In this document: piece by piece, positions 13,201 to 28,200 of the stretch
Numbering within the stretch: position 1 is the stretch's first letter
How the letters are laid out: every line of letters begins with the position of its first letter
From: Littorina saxatilis
Taxonomy: Eukaryota; Mollusca; Gastropoda; Littorinimorpha; Littorinidae
Direction of reading: 5' to 3'
Assembly: GCF_037325665.1 (NCBI RefSeq)
Contig: NC_090255.1
Span: 30,313,675-30,377,674 of the forward strand
Length of the DNA stretch: 64,000 bases
Translations under genes and position numbers: made by a program
Notes under the pieces: model-generated
What the model saw: only the letters and a program-made list of their open reading frames with translations
Database searches by the model: none
Told to the model about the DNA's origin: nothing

Positions 13201-16200
13201 CGAGCGGGATTGGCGGGCCGCTGGCGAGCCGCATGGGGTCCGGGAACTAATGCTGACTGGGCCAGCGCGGTGCCACGAGAAGGAGATGAAGCCGCTCTAA
13301 GTCGGCTTTAGGCTGAACCCTTCCGAAGAGTGGAGTGGGAGGGAAGGCGTAAGCCTCTAGCCCTGTCCAGCTGATCGTCATCGCGTCGATCTGCCAAGCT
13401 TCCGGGCCCGGAAACAGACACAACGATCGGGAGGCGACGTGAAAATCTCGTGGCGAAAAGGATGACCATCGGACGCTCAGTCGTGTGCGTGTCCAAGTGA
13501 GCCCCGCAGCCCTTCTGTGCTGCGCCCGCAAAGAGATGCGTGTAAGGAGGAGGAAGCGCTATGGGCACTCCCTGCAGAAGCCAAGGAGTGTTCATCCACT
13601 GAGGCGTGGTCTGCTGCAACCAGACCCCGAAACGGAACTGAGACGTCCCAGCCGTGTGACGTCGGATTCCAGACTGAACAGAGCGCCGCCTGAAAAGGGC
13701 GCGCCTGCAGTTTGAACGTTGAGTGGGACGGACTGCCCACTCCCGTGAATCGAACACCATGCCTTGGTGCAACACCCCGGGGACGACCAAAATTCTGCCG
13801 TAAAGTCCCAAGAAGGGGTGGCCGAGAAACTCCTCTATAGCCTGCTTCCGCAGAAAGAGAAGGATTTCCGCCTGTAAAGACTCCTGAGCGTCTGGGCTGA
13901 CCGGAAACCGGAAGTTGGCCGGCGCCCTGGACGAAGGGGCTTTGCCTTCCTGCCAAGGAAGGCGGAACCCCGATCGAATCACCCCCATGCTCCATAGGCT
14001 GCTTGTCCGAGACAGCCAAGCTGGAAGAACCCGGAAGAGGCCGCCTGTTACCAAAAGGGCAGAGGCTGGGGGGGGTGACTGGATCGGGGGTGGCTCATTG
14101 GGGGTTGGGCTTGCGCCCAGACCCCCGCTTCCCGAAGGAAGGTTTACGCTGGTAAGGACGGGACCGTGACCCACCCCTACCTGCGCGAGACGACTGCTGC
14201 CCAGAAGAGCTGTCTGGCGCTGACGCAGAACTCCGTGGTTTGTTGCTGTGCTGCTTAAGAGCGAGTTCCGTCAGTTGCACCACATGTTGGTCACGAGTTT
14301 CCTCAGTTTGCTGCCGAAGGGCATCCAAAGAGCGTGACCCCAGCAACGCACCCTCTGAAAAGGGAGAGACTCTCAAAGAGTCTATGGTGGCCTTATCCGT
14401 CAGGCGAGAGCCGTTAAGAAAAGCCTCGCGCCTCCAGAACACCACCTGAGAGTAGAGCCGAGCAGCAAGCGTCATCTGACTGTCAGTGACCTTCGCAAGC
14501 GCCGCCAGGAGCATGGCAGCATCAGTCTCAATAGCATCGTCACGAAACCTAAAAGGCTCGATGGACGAAGCGATGGCTCTCGTGAGAGACCGGATGAGCG
14601 TTTCCGCTAAAGAGGTCAGTTCAAGGGAAGAACGCCCGCTTTCCTCCAGCCCGAGTAGACTCTGTTCCGTACAAACGGAAGTCCTATCTCGGCTATAACC
14701 ATCCTGCCGCAAGCGAGCCAGTTCCGGAGTTACCGGAAGTGGAGCTGTGGGCAGCGAAAACGATGAGAGAAGAGAATGTGGCCTGCTAGGCAGCCGCGAT
14801 CTTCTTGAATTAGCTGGGAGGCCGCCGCCTGCCTGAGCCGAGGTTAACCAAGGCTGAGCAGACGGGGGGGCTTCCCCATGAGCAGCCAAGAGAGGGTAGG
14901 GTGTGTTAGCGTCCGCCAACAGCTGAGCCATCACAAAAGGGACGGAAGGAGATTCAACGAACCGGAACTTCGCCTTCGTGTCCCCCGCGCCCGCAAAATC
15001 TGCCAAAGCAGAAGGAGGGGGTGCGACCACAGTAGAATCGGCGGAGACACCCTCAGGGAAATACCGTGAGGTTATCTCCGCAGCCAACTCCAGAGTAGGG
15101 CCCAGTTTATTGGGAATCCGTAAGGGGGTAACAGATTCAGAGCAATCCTCATCCCCTTCCTGTTCCTCTCCAAAACCTTCCTGATCTCCATCAGAAGGAG
15201 GGTCCGGCAAACCGGAAACCCACCCGTCCACGGAAGCGGAAGTGGCTAGAGTCGGTTGAACAATAGACGGAAGCGCCGCAAACTGTCCACCAACAGCACC
15301 GCCGACAACCGGAACCGCCGCGGCGGAACCGGAAGTCGGGGCCGGAAGTCGATGCGTAACCAGGGACGGGATAGCAGGGACACTGCCACCGGAACCACTA
15401 GCCCGCTGTCCTCCACCGGAAGTGCCTGCCACAGCACAACCGGAAGTCGAGGACGACAACCCACGGGCAGGCCCGACCGGAAGCCCCGAGGGGCAACCAG
15501 AGGAGCCTACCCCCTGCGAACTCGAACCAGGAACGGCGGCAGCCGGACCAAGAGCTACAGGTCGATGACCGCCGACAGAATCTTGTAGGCCAGAGCTGGA
15601 CAGACAAGACGCTGCTGCCTGCCCCCCAGAGGCCGGGACAGCCGAAACTGATCCCAGGGGGGCAGGCTGGCGCGCTTCGCCGCTCCCTAGCGCACCCGCC
15701 ACGTGATGGACGGTGTACTGCCGGGGAGGAGCCGTCTGCGAACCCGGCGACGCAAAAGCGTAACCCGGGCCCGCAGGCAAGTGTGAGCCCCCAAAAAGAT
15801 GGGGACTCCCACAAACGCCGCCCAACGCCGAAGCGCTGGAACCGGGCGGCGCTAAGGCCGCGAACCCCCCTGACAAGGCAGGGGAATCCGCAACCGAACC
15901 AGAAAAATCCGGCCCGAGATCGGCCGACGTGATCGTCGCGGACGGCCGCAGCCTAGAAAGAGAAGCCACCCCCCCCACGCCAGGCGGGAGGGGAGCGACA
16001 GGTCTTTCAGCAGAATGTAAGGCAACTAGGTCATGCTTCAAGGTAGCAAACATTGCCAAAACTTCTTCCCGAGACACGGACTCGCTAGACCGTGGCGTCT
16101 GCGAGCGCGAGAGAGGAGAAGTAGAGCGTTCCTGCGTGGGAAAAACCGGTGACGGTGACGTAGAGTCAAGCGAAACCCGTTCTGTTTTCTTAGTCACCGG

Positions 16201-19200
16201 GTCAGTAACCAGAATTAAAGACGTAGCCTGTGACGAAGTTACAGAGGCACGCGTCTTTGATTTAGACTTAGACTTGTCCTTATCCTTCTCTTTCCCCGGT
16301 GAAGAGAGCAGAGAAACAAGTTTGCCCTTGCTTTTAGAGTTTTTGTCCGCCATTTGCAATATCGAACACGCGCACGTGTAGAAGAATTACAACAGCGAAA
16401 ATACTCAAACAAACGCAACGCGTAGCGAAGAGAAGTGAAACGATCTTACCTAAAGAAAGCAACGCAAAGACCAGGGTCAAATGGCCTTCCACAAAAAGGC
16501 CAAGGCAAAAAATATGCCGGAGTACAACAACACGTCTGTGCAGTAGTGTTGAAGTGGGTGGAATGACGGCCGGTAGCAGGACCGCGCATGTGCGGGTTAC
16601 CGGTAGGGGAGGTGACTCCCGTCCTTGACTACGGATTGTTTTTCTTAGGGAGTTACTTCCCCCCTTACCAGGGTCGAGTACTACTTCAATATCTTAGCAA
16701 TGAACTGAAGTTAATGCCATTTATGTGAGTTGAGGTAAGAATATGTGATTGAATGACCGTTTTTACCCCGCCATTCAGGCAGCATACGCCAATTTCGGGG
16801 GAGGCATGCTGGGTATTTTCGTGTTTCTATAACCCACCGAACTCTGACATGGATTACAGGATCTTTTCCGTGCGCACTTGGTCTTGTGCTTGCATTTACA
16901 CACAAAGGGGGTTAAGTCACTTACAGGTCTGCACATAAGTTGACCTGGGAGATCGGAAAAATCTCCACTCTTAACCCACCAGGCGGCAGCGACCGGGATT
17001 CGAACTCACGACCTCCCGATTAGGAGGCCGACGTCTTACCACCACACCACTGCGCCCGTCTTGACAGCCTGTTTAGAAGACCCTCTTGGTGGTTATTATA
17101 CACAGGTTTGACTTGCAGTTGTGGGGCGGGGATGTAGCTCAGTCGGTAGCGCGCTGGATTTGTATCCAGTTGGCCGCTGTCAGCGTGAGTTCGTCCCCAC
17201 GTTCGGCGAGAGATTTATTTTTCAGAGTCAACTTTGTGTGCAGACTCTCCTCGGTGTCCGAACACCCCCCGTGTGTACACGCAAGCACAAGACCAAGTGC
17301 GCACGAAAAAGAACCTGTAATCCATGTCAGAGTTCGGTGGGTTATAGAAACACGAAAATACCCAGCATGCTTCCTCCGAAAACGGCGAATGGCTGCCTAA
17401 ATGGCGGGGTAAAAAACAGTCATACACGTAAAATTCCACTCGTGCAAAAAACACGAGTGTACGTGGGAGTTTCAGCCCACGAACGCAGAAGAAGAAGAAG
17501 AAGAACTGCAGTTGTGAACTTTATTTCTTCTGAGATCTTCCCCAGTGACTTATATTCAACGGACCTTCTTTTCAGTCAGAATAATTGCAAATTGCATCCC
17601 AGATCCATGTAGTTATTTTCAGTTGTTGTTTTTATTTTTAATTTTTTCATGATATTTTTCACGTATAAAATATTCTACAATCATTGAGAAAACTCTCTTT
17701 ACGACAGTACCTGCCATTCAAACTTTGGGTTCCACTTAGTTATATTGACTTATAGGATACAAATGTGAGAAGATAATGTGGTTAAAGTGTGATAAGGTGA
17801 TAATGTGATATAATTTTTAAACAGGCAATGCATTGCTTCTATTTGTAGGCTTATTTTAGTAAGTGTGTGGGTACAATGTTTGCGTGTAACGATATGATGT
17901 GAATATGCGATGTGAATGTTACTACATGCATGGTTGATTGATTGATTAATTGATTGATTTTACAGACACACAGTCAAGCTTGTAATTTCTCTTTTAGAGA
18001 TGAATAAAGATTATTGTATTGTATTGTATTGTATTGTATATCATCAATGAAAACCATCCCGTGCATCATAAAACAGAAAACCCAACTTATTGAAACAATA
18101 CATGCACACAAATAGGAAGCAAGCCAACAAACAATAAAACAAGTAAACAAGAGAGAAACATTATACGTTAATATATATCTCGACATTCACTGGTCTTAGG
18201 GTTTTTGTTTTCAAAGAAGAAAGAAACTTGCTTGAACACGGACCACTTCTCCGAGCAAAATCAACAAACCTAATCACTCGCATTCCACCTCAAGGTCTCG
18301 GCCAACCAAGACCATGGCATACTCGTAGCAAAGCCGCCGAATGGTACCGTAAACCAAGAATAATGACGTAAGAGAACAGAATGTCGTCTTTTGATTTAGA
18401 ATGTGACGTGTTTCAGAACTTCTTCTGGACAACTCGGATGGTCTTCTGCGTAGTGGTTGGCACGAGATTCTTTTTCTTCTTCGACAGTTCATCCTCCGAT
18501 ACTGTAGCAAAACGTTTCATCTTTTTTTTTCACTTTCGCGTATGCAGACGACTGAACTTGACCGCTAAAAAGTAGTCCTTTCGGAATCATTACGCTGAGT
18601 CTGAACATGAGGTCTGAACATTGTTTTTAGGCAGGATCTAGGTGAAAGCGAGGCTGTTCTTATCTCTGTATACAGTCGAGAGAGAGAGAAATACATGTCG
18701 AGACATTACCATATGTGAACAGTTGTTGAAAAGTGCAGTGGCATGAACATCATCTCCCAATGCCGACACAAAGAAGGGAGGGTTGCCAAGGCGACTCATG
18801 CAGTCTGCTACATTCCGACCCACGCCCCCAAACGACTGGTAAATTTTTCCTGGGTATGTGGCTCCATACATCTGAAAAAAATTGGTGTAAAAAAAAAAAA
18901 ATCATTTAGAAAATCATCAATGAATAAATGAAAACACAGTCAAAGAATACACATGAACATGGACCAAGACGCAAAACGGAGGGTCAAAATTGAGCTTAAA
19001 GCACCAAATGGGACAGACAGTTCTTTCTTTCTTTATTTGGTGTTTAACGTCGTTTTCAACCACGAAGGTTATATCGCGACGGGGAAAAGGGGGAAGTATG
19101 GGATAGAGCCACTTGTCAATTGTTTCTTGTTCACAAAAGCACTAATCAAAAATTTGCTCAAGGGGCTTGCAACGTAGTACAATATATGACCTTACTGGGA

Positions 19201-22200
19201 GAATGCAAGTTTCCAGTACAAAGGACTAAACATTTCTTACATACTGCTTGACTAAAATCTTTACAAATATTGACTATACTCTATACAAGAAACACTTAAC
19301 AAGGGTAAAAGGAGAAACAGAATCCGTTAGTCGCCTCTTACGACATGCTGGGGAGCATCGGGTAAATTCTTCCCCCTAACCCGCGGGGGGTGACAGACAG
19401 TTCAAAATAATACATGTATTCACATATAAGTAAATCTACAACTCCAAACTCTTGAGAACACAACATTTTACTACCAAACATTACACGCATGGTACAAAAA
19501 CAAAAACATGTAGATATGCATATCTAGAAGCAATCTAGAGACTCAATTATATCAATAACAGAACACAGTAAGTTAAGGGGTGTGCTATATTCTCTTTGTT
19601 GTGTGCAATTAAAATTTCTTCAATGCAATTACATTTTTCTCTCTATGATGTTCATAATATTATGTGACCCTCCACCACGCACGGAATGAGTCGCATGTCA
19701 CCTTTGCATGTGTGACAGGGAGGCTAGCGCTCCTTTCACAGCAGACTCTGCACCCGAGTTGTTGGCCTTTAAAAGTCAACACCCGTGGATTGTGGAAATC
19801 TGTTTGTGATGGCGTCTGGTGGTTTCCGATTGTCTGTATGTTCATGGAAACCTTCGGGTTTGCATAACAGTTTTTATAGGGCTAAGAAATTAGCCCTAAC
19901 ATTTTCAATCCTGTTTGATTGCACTTCGCTTCCCGAGGTGATTGTAGTGTTTCGGCACTCGGTTACATCTGGCGCTTGCGAGCAGGGATGGGACTCGGCA
20001 TGATATGTTCAGGTAATGGCATAATATGACCACTGAACATTTTCGTGCTGTTCCCATTCTGCGAACTTGGGATGGACAGTGGTCCCCCGGTTCGGAACTT
20101 CGGGACGAAGTTCATTTCAAACGGGGGCGATTGTGACAGGGAGGCTACCGCTCCTTTCACAGCAGACTCTGCACCCGAGTTGTTGACCTTTAAAAGTCAA
20201 CACCCGTGGATTGTGGAAATCTGTTTGTGATGGCGTCTGGTGGTTTCCGATTGTCTGTATGTTCATGGAAACCTTCGGGTTTGCATAACAGTTTTTATAG
20301 GGCTAAGAAATTAGCCCTAACATTTTCAAACCTGTTTGATTGCACTTCGCTTCCCGAGGTGATCGTAGTGTTTCGGCATTCGGTTACACATGATTTTCAT
20401 ATTTTTACATTTTCATAAAGAGTTTTTTATGCTCTATCCAGTGGTGAAAACCGTTTTAGAAAAGAGCGAAAACTGTTTGAGTTATAAGCCTGTGACTAAG
20501 GTGACCCTCACACTGTTACCAGACACTCCCCGGACTTGTATTAAGCCTAGCGCAGAACCGCGCGAGGTGACATGCGACTCATTTCGTGGTGGAGGGTCAC
20601 ATATATGAAAGATTACAATTTATCTAAGGACTATGTACACCATTCCAGTGACCTTGATGTCTTCCTCCTTGGCCTTGGCACAGAAATCCACGACAACACC
20701 GCCCACCACCACCTGTGAAGAAGTAAAAAAGTGATTAAGCTTGTGATAAGAAACATTTTACATAGTTTTTAGGGCCATTCACAACCACAAAAACCCCACT
20801 GCAGTGGACCCCCTCTGTCATTCGTTTTCTTATTTTATTGTAATAATAATAATAAAGTGTATTAATATTGCGCCTATCCCTTACAAAAAACAAAAATATT
20901 TGGCTCTAAGCGCATTACAACATGTGTAGGGACTTGGTACAATCAAGTCTGACAAATACAACAACACAATATACAGTCGGTCTCTTAGGTAAAACTGGGA
21001 AAAGCAGCTTCGACATTTAAACACTGCTACTAAAAGATCCTCTAACAATGCATACTGCTTTACAATATGCATTTATGTATAAATATAGTTAAAGAACATC
21101 GAGTTAATAGGAATTAGAAAAGGTTCTTATAATAAAACTATCTAGCGAACGACGAAGAAGAAGAAGAATAAAACTATCAATGTCAATGTATAACAAGTCA
21201 TTCAACGTAAATGGCCAAAGAACAACAATAAAGCAATGGTGATAAAACAGTTATACTCAATGGCTAATAACGAGGCTGTAACCCCCACTTCCATCCCCTT
21301 TAATCAAATACATACTTAAATGAGTAAGCTACATAATTCAGGCGTAACCGCTACGATCCCCCGTGAGGGCATGATAATGATTAACTTACTGGCAAAACAG
21401 TTTCATATAATTATCACTGAAGCAAGACAACCATTTTTTTCTGACAAAGCCAAAGAACATAATCTGGATACAAAAAATAAACAAAGGATTCAGTTTCATA
21501 CAATTATGACTGAGCAACAAGAAAAAACTCAGACACTTACAAATTGATCACATCAACCTTGTTTCTTGGTGAGTATTTTTTTTATCACAAAGGATTAAAT
21601 ATAGGCTTGAAAATAGTGTAAAGATTTCTTGCAATACTATGGCAGAGCACAATTCTAAGAACAAAAGGTCACGTAAACGAAAACTAGAAATCCCAACAGC
21701 ACACTCTGTACGCTTACGAATGTTACTGTGAGGAAAAAACAGTAGGTAAAAAGCACACATGTTTAAAGTAAACAAAGAGCTTTACAATACAATAACCATG
21801 ATGCACAAACTAAAACCAAGAAAAATTAGGTACATCAAATTGTTTTATCAGAAAACCAGTGAACAGTTGCAGCAGCTGGATTGTCTTTCAGAAGCAGAGT
21901 GCATCTAACAGTCAATAAAAAAAACACAACCAAAAAACAAACCAACAAACACAGCAGGTTCTACACTTATACTCTAGTAAAGTCGCATTTATTTTTCCAA
22001 AACCCCAAGCCAAGTCTAGTATCAATCTGTACAGTTACATTCAGAAAAAACAACTAAAAACATTTATAATTTTCACTGCTAGGCTCAGGGCCAGGATGTA
22101 GCTCAGTCGGTAGCGCGCTGGATTTGTATCCAGTTGGCCGCTGTCAGCGTGAGTTCGTCCCCACGTTCGGCGAGAGATTTATTTCTCAGAGTCAACTTTG

Positions 22201-25200
22201 TGTGCAGACTCTCCTCGGTGTCCGAACGGCCCCATGTGTACACGCAAGCACAAGACCAAGTGCGTACGAAAAAGATCCTGTAATCCATGTCCGAGTTCGG
22301 TGGGTTATAGAAACACGAAAATACCCAGCAAGCTTCCTCCGAAAGCGGCGTATGGCTGCCTAAATGGCGGGGTAAAAACGGTCATACAGGTAAAAGCCGT
22401 GGGAGTTTCACCCCATGAACAAACAAACAAACTGCTAGGCTCATGATTTTTTTTTTTTTTTTTACTTGAACATACTTTTACCCCCGCCCCCTCAACCCCC
22501 CCCCCCCCCCCCCCCTGCACATTTACCTTTATGGAAAATGTGCTCACAGTTTGCTCACTATGCTTAAATCCAAAATTTTAATAATAAATTTTCATTTAAT
22601 TAATATACTTACCCAACTCACATATAGCAATTAACTCTAGTTCAGTGCTGGTAACGCTGTACGCGTTCCCCTTGGTAACAAGGGAGACCACCCTAAAAAA
22701 GAGTGATCCATCCCATAATATCAGACCGATGTCCGGTCCAACATCCGTATGCGTGCGCATACGCCGCCATTTGTATCATTCGAACGAAGCCCAACTCACT
22801 ACTTTTTTAGAACCCAATACCACCACAGCGGGGAGGCGGGAGGGTTTAAACGATGTGAGTTGGGTAAGTATATTAATTAAATGAAAATTTATTATTAAAA
22901 TTTTGGATTAAATTACATATTATTACCCAACTCACATATAGCAGATTGCTACTATAGGTGGTGGGTACTTACCAAAACTAGGCACGCAGGACCTGTCCCG
23001 CCGCTACCATGGCAGGCAGCGCGGAGCTTCCATCCTGTCTGACAGAAGCGACGTCTCTGAGGTAAAAGTTGACGAAAACGTCCTCAGAGCGCCAATACGC
23101 AGCTTCCAGTACCTCGGCTAGCTTGCCGGACCGAAGAACTGCCAATGAGGATGCCCAGGCTCTCGCCTCATGGGTTCTAGCCGCGGTGAGAGGCAACACT
23201 GCCCTAGCATCACCCGACTGCACTAGCCACCAGGCATATGCTCGTTTGATCAGAGTGGAGATCCATTTGGCCAGAGTCACCTTCGCTATATCCTTACACC
23301 TAGCCGTGTTTAAAGATATGAAAAGAAGCTTTTGACTTTCTGACCTAACAGGCCGAGTTCGAGACAGGTAACATCGGAGAGCTCTCACAGGACAATTTGC
23401 AATATCGGGATCTCCAGGAGCCAAAATCTTGCTCAAGGGTGGAATGCGCAAGATTGGAGAAAGCTGGCCAGGTTTCTGGTTTTTCGCGAGAAAGCCGGGA
23501 ACAAATTTGAGAGAAATGGAACCATCCTTCTCGAACGCAATGTCCTTGTCTAAACCCGACAAAGAATGCACCTCACTACCTCTCCTAGAAGTAGCGAGAA
23601 GCGTTAAAAACACAGTCTTACGCGTCAAATCGGCCAAAGTGGCTGACAAAAGAGGCTCGAACTCATCCGAGGCTAAGAAACGTAAGACCAGGAACAAATC
23701 CCATGCAGGGAGAAGCGATTTTGAACGAGCTGCTAAAAGGGCAGCCCCCTTAATAACACTAGCGATAACCCCTCCGAGCGAAATTTTGTGGCCTAATTGC
23801 GCGAGGGTCGAAGAGATCGCCGACCTCCGGACCCTAATAGAAGAGGGAGAAGCCCTCTGATCAGCCAACCAAGACAGATGGTTGGCTACATGAATAGACC
23901 TAGGAGAAAGAGGTTTAACCCCGTTAAGCGCGCACCACCTAGACCAAGAGGCCCAGTGCGATGAGTAAACCGAAGAAGTCGATTTTCTATGCGCATGTCC
24001 AACGAATCTCAGAGTAGGGGAAGAGGCCCCTGCCCTACGCAAAGCGCTTCGGACAGAATCCACGCGTGAAGGGCCAGGATCTGTGGGTTCTCGTGCTGAA
24101 CGCCTGACCGAGGCTGCACGAGATCTCCTCTTTTCAGGGCGAGAGGGATTGGGGGCCGAACTGCTAGACGCAGTAGGTCGGGAAACCAGTGCTGGCTTGG
24201 CCACAGAGGAGCGACCAGAACCAGCGCTGGTTTCTCCAAGTCCACTTTCCTGAGGACTTTGCCTAAGAGGCAGAACGGAGGGAAGGCATACGCCGGAAGA
24301 TCTGACCAATCCACTTCCAGAGCATTCACCTTCCAGGCCAGAGGATCCGGGAAGGGGGACACAAAGAGAGGCAGTCTCGCCGAAAACCTCGTCGCAAAGA
24401 GATCTATCTTGGGCTTGTCGATCTGCGACCAAAGCCGCTGCAAAGACTGGTGTGTGAGAGTCCACTCTGAATGAACAATCCTGTCCCCTCTGCTCAAAGT
24501 GTCTGCAAGGACGTTCAGACTGCCCTTCAAGTACACTGCTGACAACAGAATGTGCTGGGCGTGACACCACTTGAGAATGCGACATGCAATGTCGGAAAGA
24601 CTGTGAGACCGAGTCCCCCCTTGCTTGTTCACATACGACGCCACAGACATGTTGTCGGTGTGAAGACGTACATGACTGCCCTCCAGGAAAGGCTTGAACG
24701 CTAGAAGCGCCAGGGAAACGGCCTCCAACTCCAGTACATTGATATGTAGGGAGGCCTGAGAGCAATCCCAAACTCCCGAAACCATGTGCTCGTCCAGATG
24801 AGCACCCCACCCCGTCAGAGATGCGTCCGTAAACAACTCTCTCTCCGGCGGTGGACGAACAATGGGAACACCCCGGAACAAATCCGGAAGAAGCCAAACA
24901 CCTGTGGTCTGCTGAAACCAAGATCCCAGTGCGATCGGAGCACTCCAGTCCTGGGATGTCTGATCCCACCTTGACTGCAGGGAGGCCTGAAAAGGCCTCT
25001 TGTGAACCCTGCCCAACGGAATGAGGGAAGCCATGGATTCCATCTGACCCAGAACCGAAGTCAGAACCCTTGCACTGGCGTGATTCTCTCCGTAGAGAGA
25101 CCGAATCAGACCCTGAAGCTTGTCGATCCGCCTTTGAGACGGACGGACAGACCACCGAAGCGTGTCGAATTCCATGCCCAGGTAAGTAAACGTCTGGGAT

Positions 25201-28200
25201 GGTTCCAACTCGGATTTTGTCAGGTTGACAGAGAAACCCAGCTGTGCCGCCCGGCTCAGCACCCTGTGCGTATGAGCCTCGCAAAGCCCCCTGTTCTGGT
25301 GAAGGATTAACCAATCGTCCAGGTATGCTCTGAGACGGATGCCTTCCTGTCTCACAAGAGCGCAAAGCTGCCTGACCACAATCGTGAAAATCCACGGAGC
25401 TAAAGACAGGCCGAACGGCAGAGCCCTGAACTGGTAAGCTTTGCCGCCCCAAGGGAAGCGAAGCCACTTCCTGTCCGCGACATGTATGAGGACGTGAAAG
25501 TAAGCGTCTGTAAGATCGATCGACGTTGCCCAATCTCCCGGCCGTAAGGCCTCCCGAACCGAAGTTGGAGTTTCCATGGTAAACTTGATTACTCTCAGAA
25601 ACTTGTTCAAAGGAGAAAGATCTAACACGGGCCTCCACGCCCCCGAGGCTTTCGGCACTACAAAAAGTCTGCCGTAAAACCCCGGGGACCGCGCGTCCAA
25701 GACCTCCTCTATAGCTCCCTTGAGCAGCAGAGCCGAGACCTCCTCCTGGACCGCGTTCCGTGCCACCAAATCCTTTGGCGCCCTGCAGGGAGGGATTATC
25801 CTGACCAGGGGAGCCTTCTGCCCTGACCAGAGAAGCCGGAACCCCGAACACACTATCCCCGTGACCCACTTGCTGGCCACCAGTTGCAGCCAGGAAGAAA
25901 GGGCCCTGGACGGGCCGCCCGCTACAACTAGTGCGGGGGCCACCGGGATGTGTTGTTCGGGGAAGTTTCATTGGGGGTGAGGCTTACGCCCCGACCCCCT
26001 GGAACCCCCGAAAGACTGACCCCTCTTAGGGTAAGGAGCTCCACGCCCCCTACCCCTGGAGGAGAATGACTGCTTCTGGGCCTTCCCACCACCTGACGAA
26101 GACGTCTGAGGCTTAGCAGAAGAAAACGCCTGAGTCTGAGACTTGCCCTGAGGCTTCTGGAAGCCCTGTGAAGCCAAACGCGCGATCGCTACATCCCGCG
26201 CGTCCTGCGTCTCTTTCTGGAGTGCATCGAAAGACGCCTGCCCTAAGAGAGACCCCTCAGCAAAAGGGGAGACCTTCAGCCTCTCCACAGTCGCGGTGTC
26301 CCGAAATCTGGACCCCGTCAAGAAGGCTGATCTCCTTGAAAGCACCGCGTGAGTATACAGCCGGGCAGACAAAGTAACCTGTTCTCTAGTCACCTTGCCC
26401 AGAGTAGCCAGCAGTGTTGAAACATCTGTCGGCGACGCATCAAACCGAAATTCAAAAGGATCAAGAGATGTGGCAATCGATCTGGATAAAGACCTTTGCA
26501 GAGACTCCGACACGGACGTGAGCTCCAGCAAAGACCTTCCAACTTCCTCCACAGCTGTGAGAGAACCGTCAGTACATGGGACAACTCTATCCCTATTGTA
26601 CCCGTCCTCTCTCAAAGCAGCAAGTTCCGGCGTCACCGGAAGTGCCCCTGACGGCAGAGCAAAAGAGTCAATCAGATTCACAGGATAAGGGGTGAGCTTG
26701 AACTTCGGAACACCGGAAGCAGCCCGAGCCCCAGGCTGAGCCAGCCAAGAAACAACGTCTTCCGGGGCCTCGCCGTGCTGAACCAACAACGGCACCGCCG
26801 GTTTGCGTTTACCACACAAGACGTTAGCCATTTCATAGGCAATAGTTGACGATTCCCGGAAGCGGTAGCGAGGCCGTTGCTCCTGAGCACTCCGGAAATC
26901 GTCAAAAGCAGAACGAGGTGGGTGAAGCTGAGCCTTGTCCTTCACCACCCCTTCCGGAAAGTATCTGAACGCCGTTTCCGCCGCCAGCGCCACTGCGGCT
27001 GACAGCTTCACGGGCAAATTCAGTTGGGAATCCTCTACCACTGAGGCATCCCCGTCTTCCGCCCTACACTCCGACTCGAGATCAAGCTCGGAGCCAGGAG
27101 GCAGAACATCAGACAGTTTATCGTCGGCAGAACCGACCACTTCCTGCCCCCCGGGCGGAAGAGGACTAAAACGGTCCCCGATATTCTCATAAAGAGACGT
27201 ACGGAGGCGTTCGTCCTTTCGCTGCTCGTGGGAACTCTCACGACTACCAACGCCAGAGAGAGCCCCCTGAGCTCGCACACCGGCAAGCGGTGTAGACATA
27301 CCTTGAACTGGTGTACCACAAAGGAGAGACACCAACTTGGTACTCCCATCCTGCGAAGCATGGACATCCGCCCGAGTCACAGTCGCCGAAGGCAAAGCGG
27401 AAGTCGAAGCCGGAACTGCAGGAGACTGCCGTACCTGTGCTAAGGAGAGAACATCAGAAACACCCGACGGGAGCGCACGTAATTCCTCCCTAGTGGAAGA
27501 TAATTCCGACGCAAGTGTCGAAACTTGAGCGCTCAAAGTCAACAATAAAGACGCAACTTCAGCTGGCGCTAACCCAGGGCAGCCATCTGAAGTTGAAGCA
27601 GAAGCAGAAGCAGAAGAAGAAGTTCTTTTGCGCGAACCGCCACTCTTGCCAGAACGTAAACAAGCCTGACCGGAAGTTAAACTGACGTCTGCTAACACGG
27701 GAGATTTAACAGAAGTTGAATCAGAAGAAACAGACGCGGATTTTCCTGCGCCCTTCTCTCTCTTCGAGCTACGTTTAGGAGGCGAATCGTCAGGCACCTG
27801 CCTCGAACTCGGCTTCCTATTCACGCTATCAACAAGCGCAGCCTCCGCCATAGCGAAAGAACTCACGAAAAATTTCAAAGAAAAACAATTTCAGAAAAAT
27901 TTCACAAGTACAAAACGAGCGACGAAAACGTCGCTAAAGTTATAACAAAACGGAAAGATCTCACCACACAAGTAGGTAAAGGTGAACAGCTAGGCGACGA
28001 CCAAGGGGAGATGCCAAAGCCAAAGACTATGACAAAATGCTGAAGACAGCAGGAGCGTACATCAGGAGCGTCCTTCCCAGTTGAACCGCTGAGAGAGAAT
28101 GATACAAATGGCGGCGTATGCGCACGCATACGGATGTTGGACCGGACATCGGTCTGATATTATGGGATGGATCACTCTTTTTTAGGGTGGTCTCCCTTGT

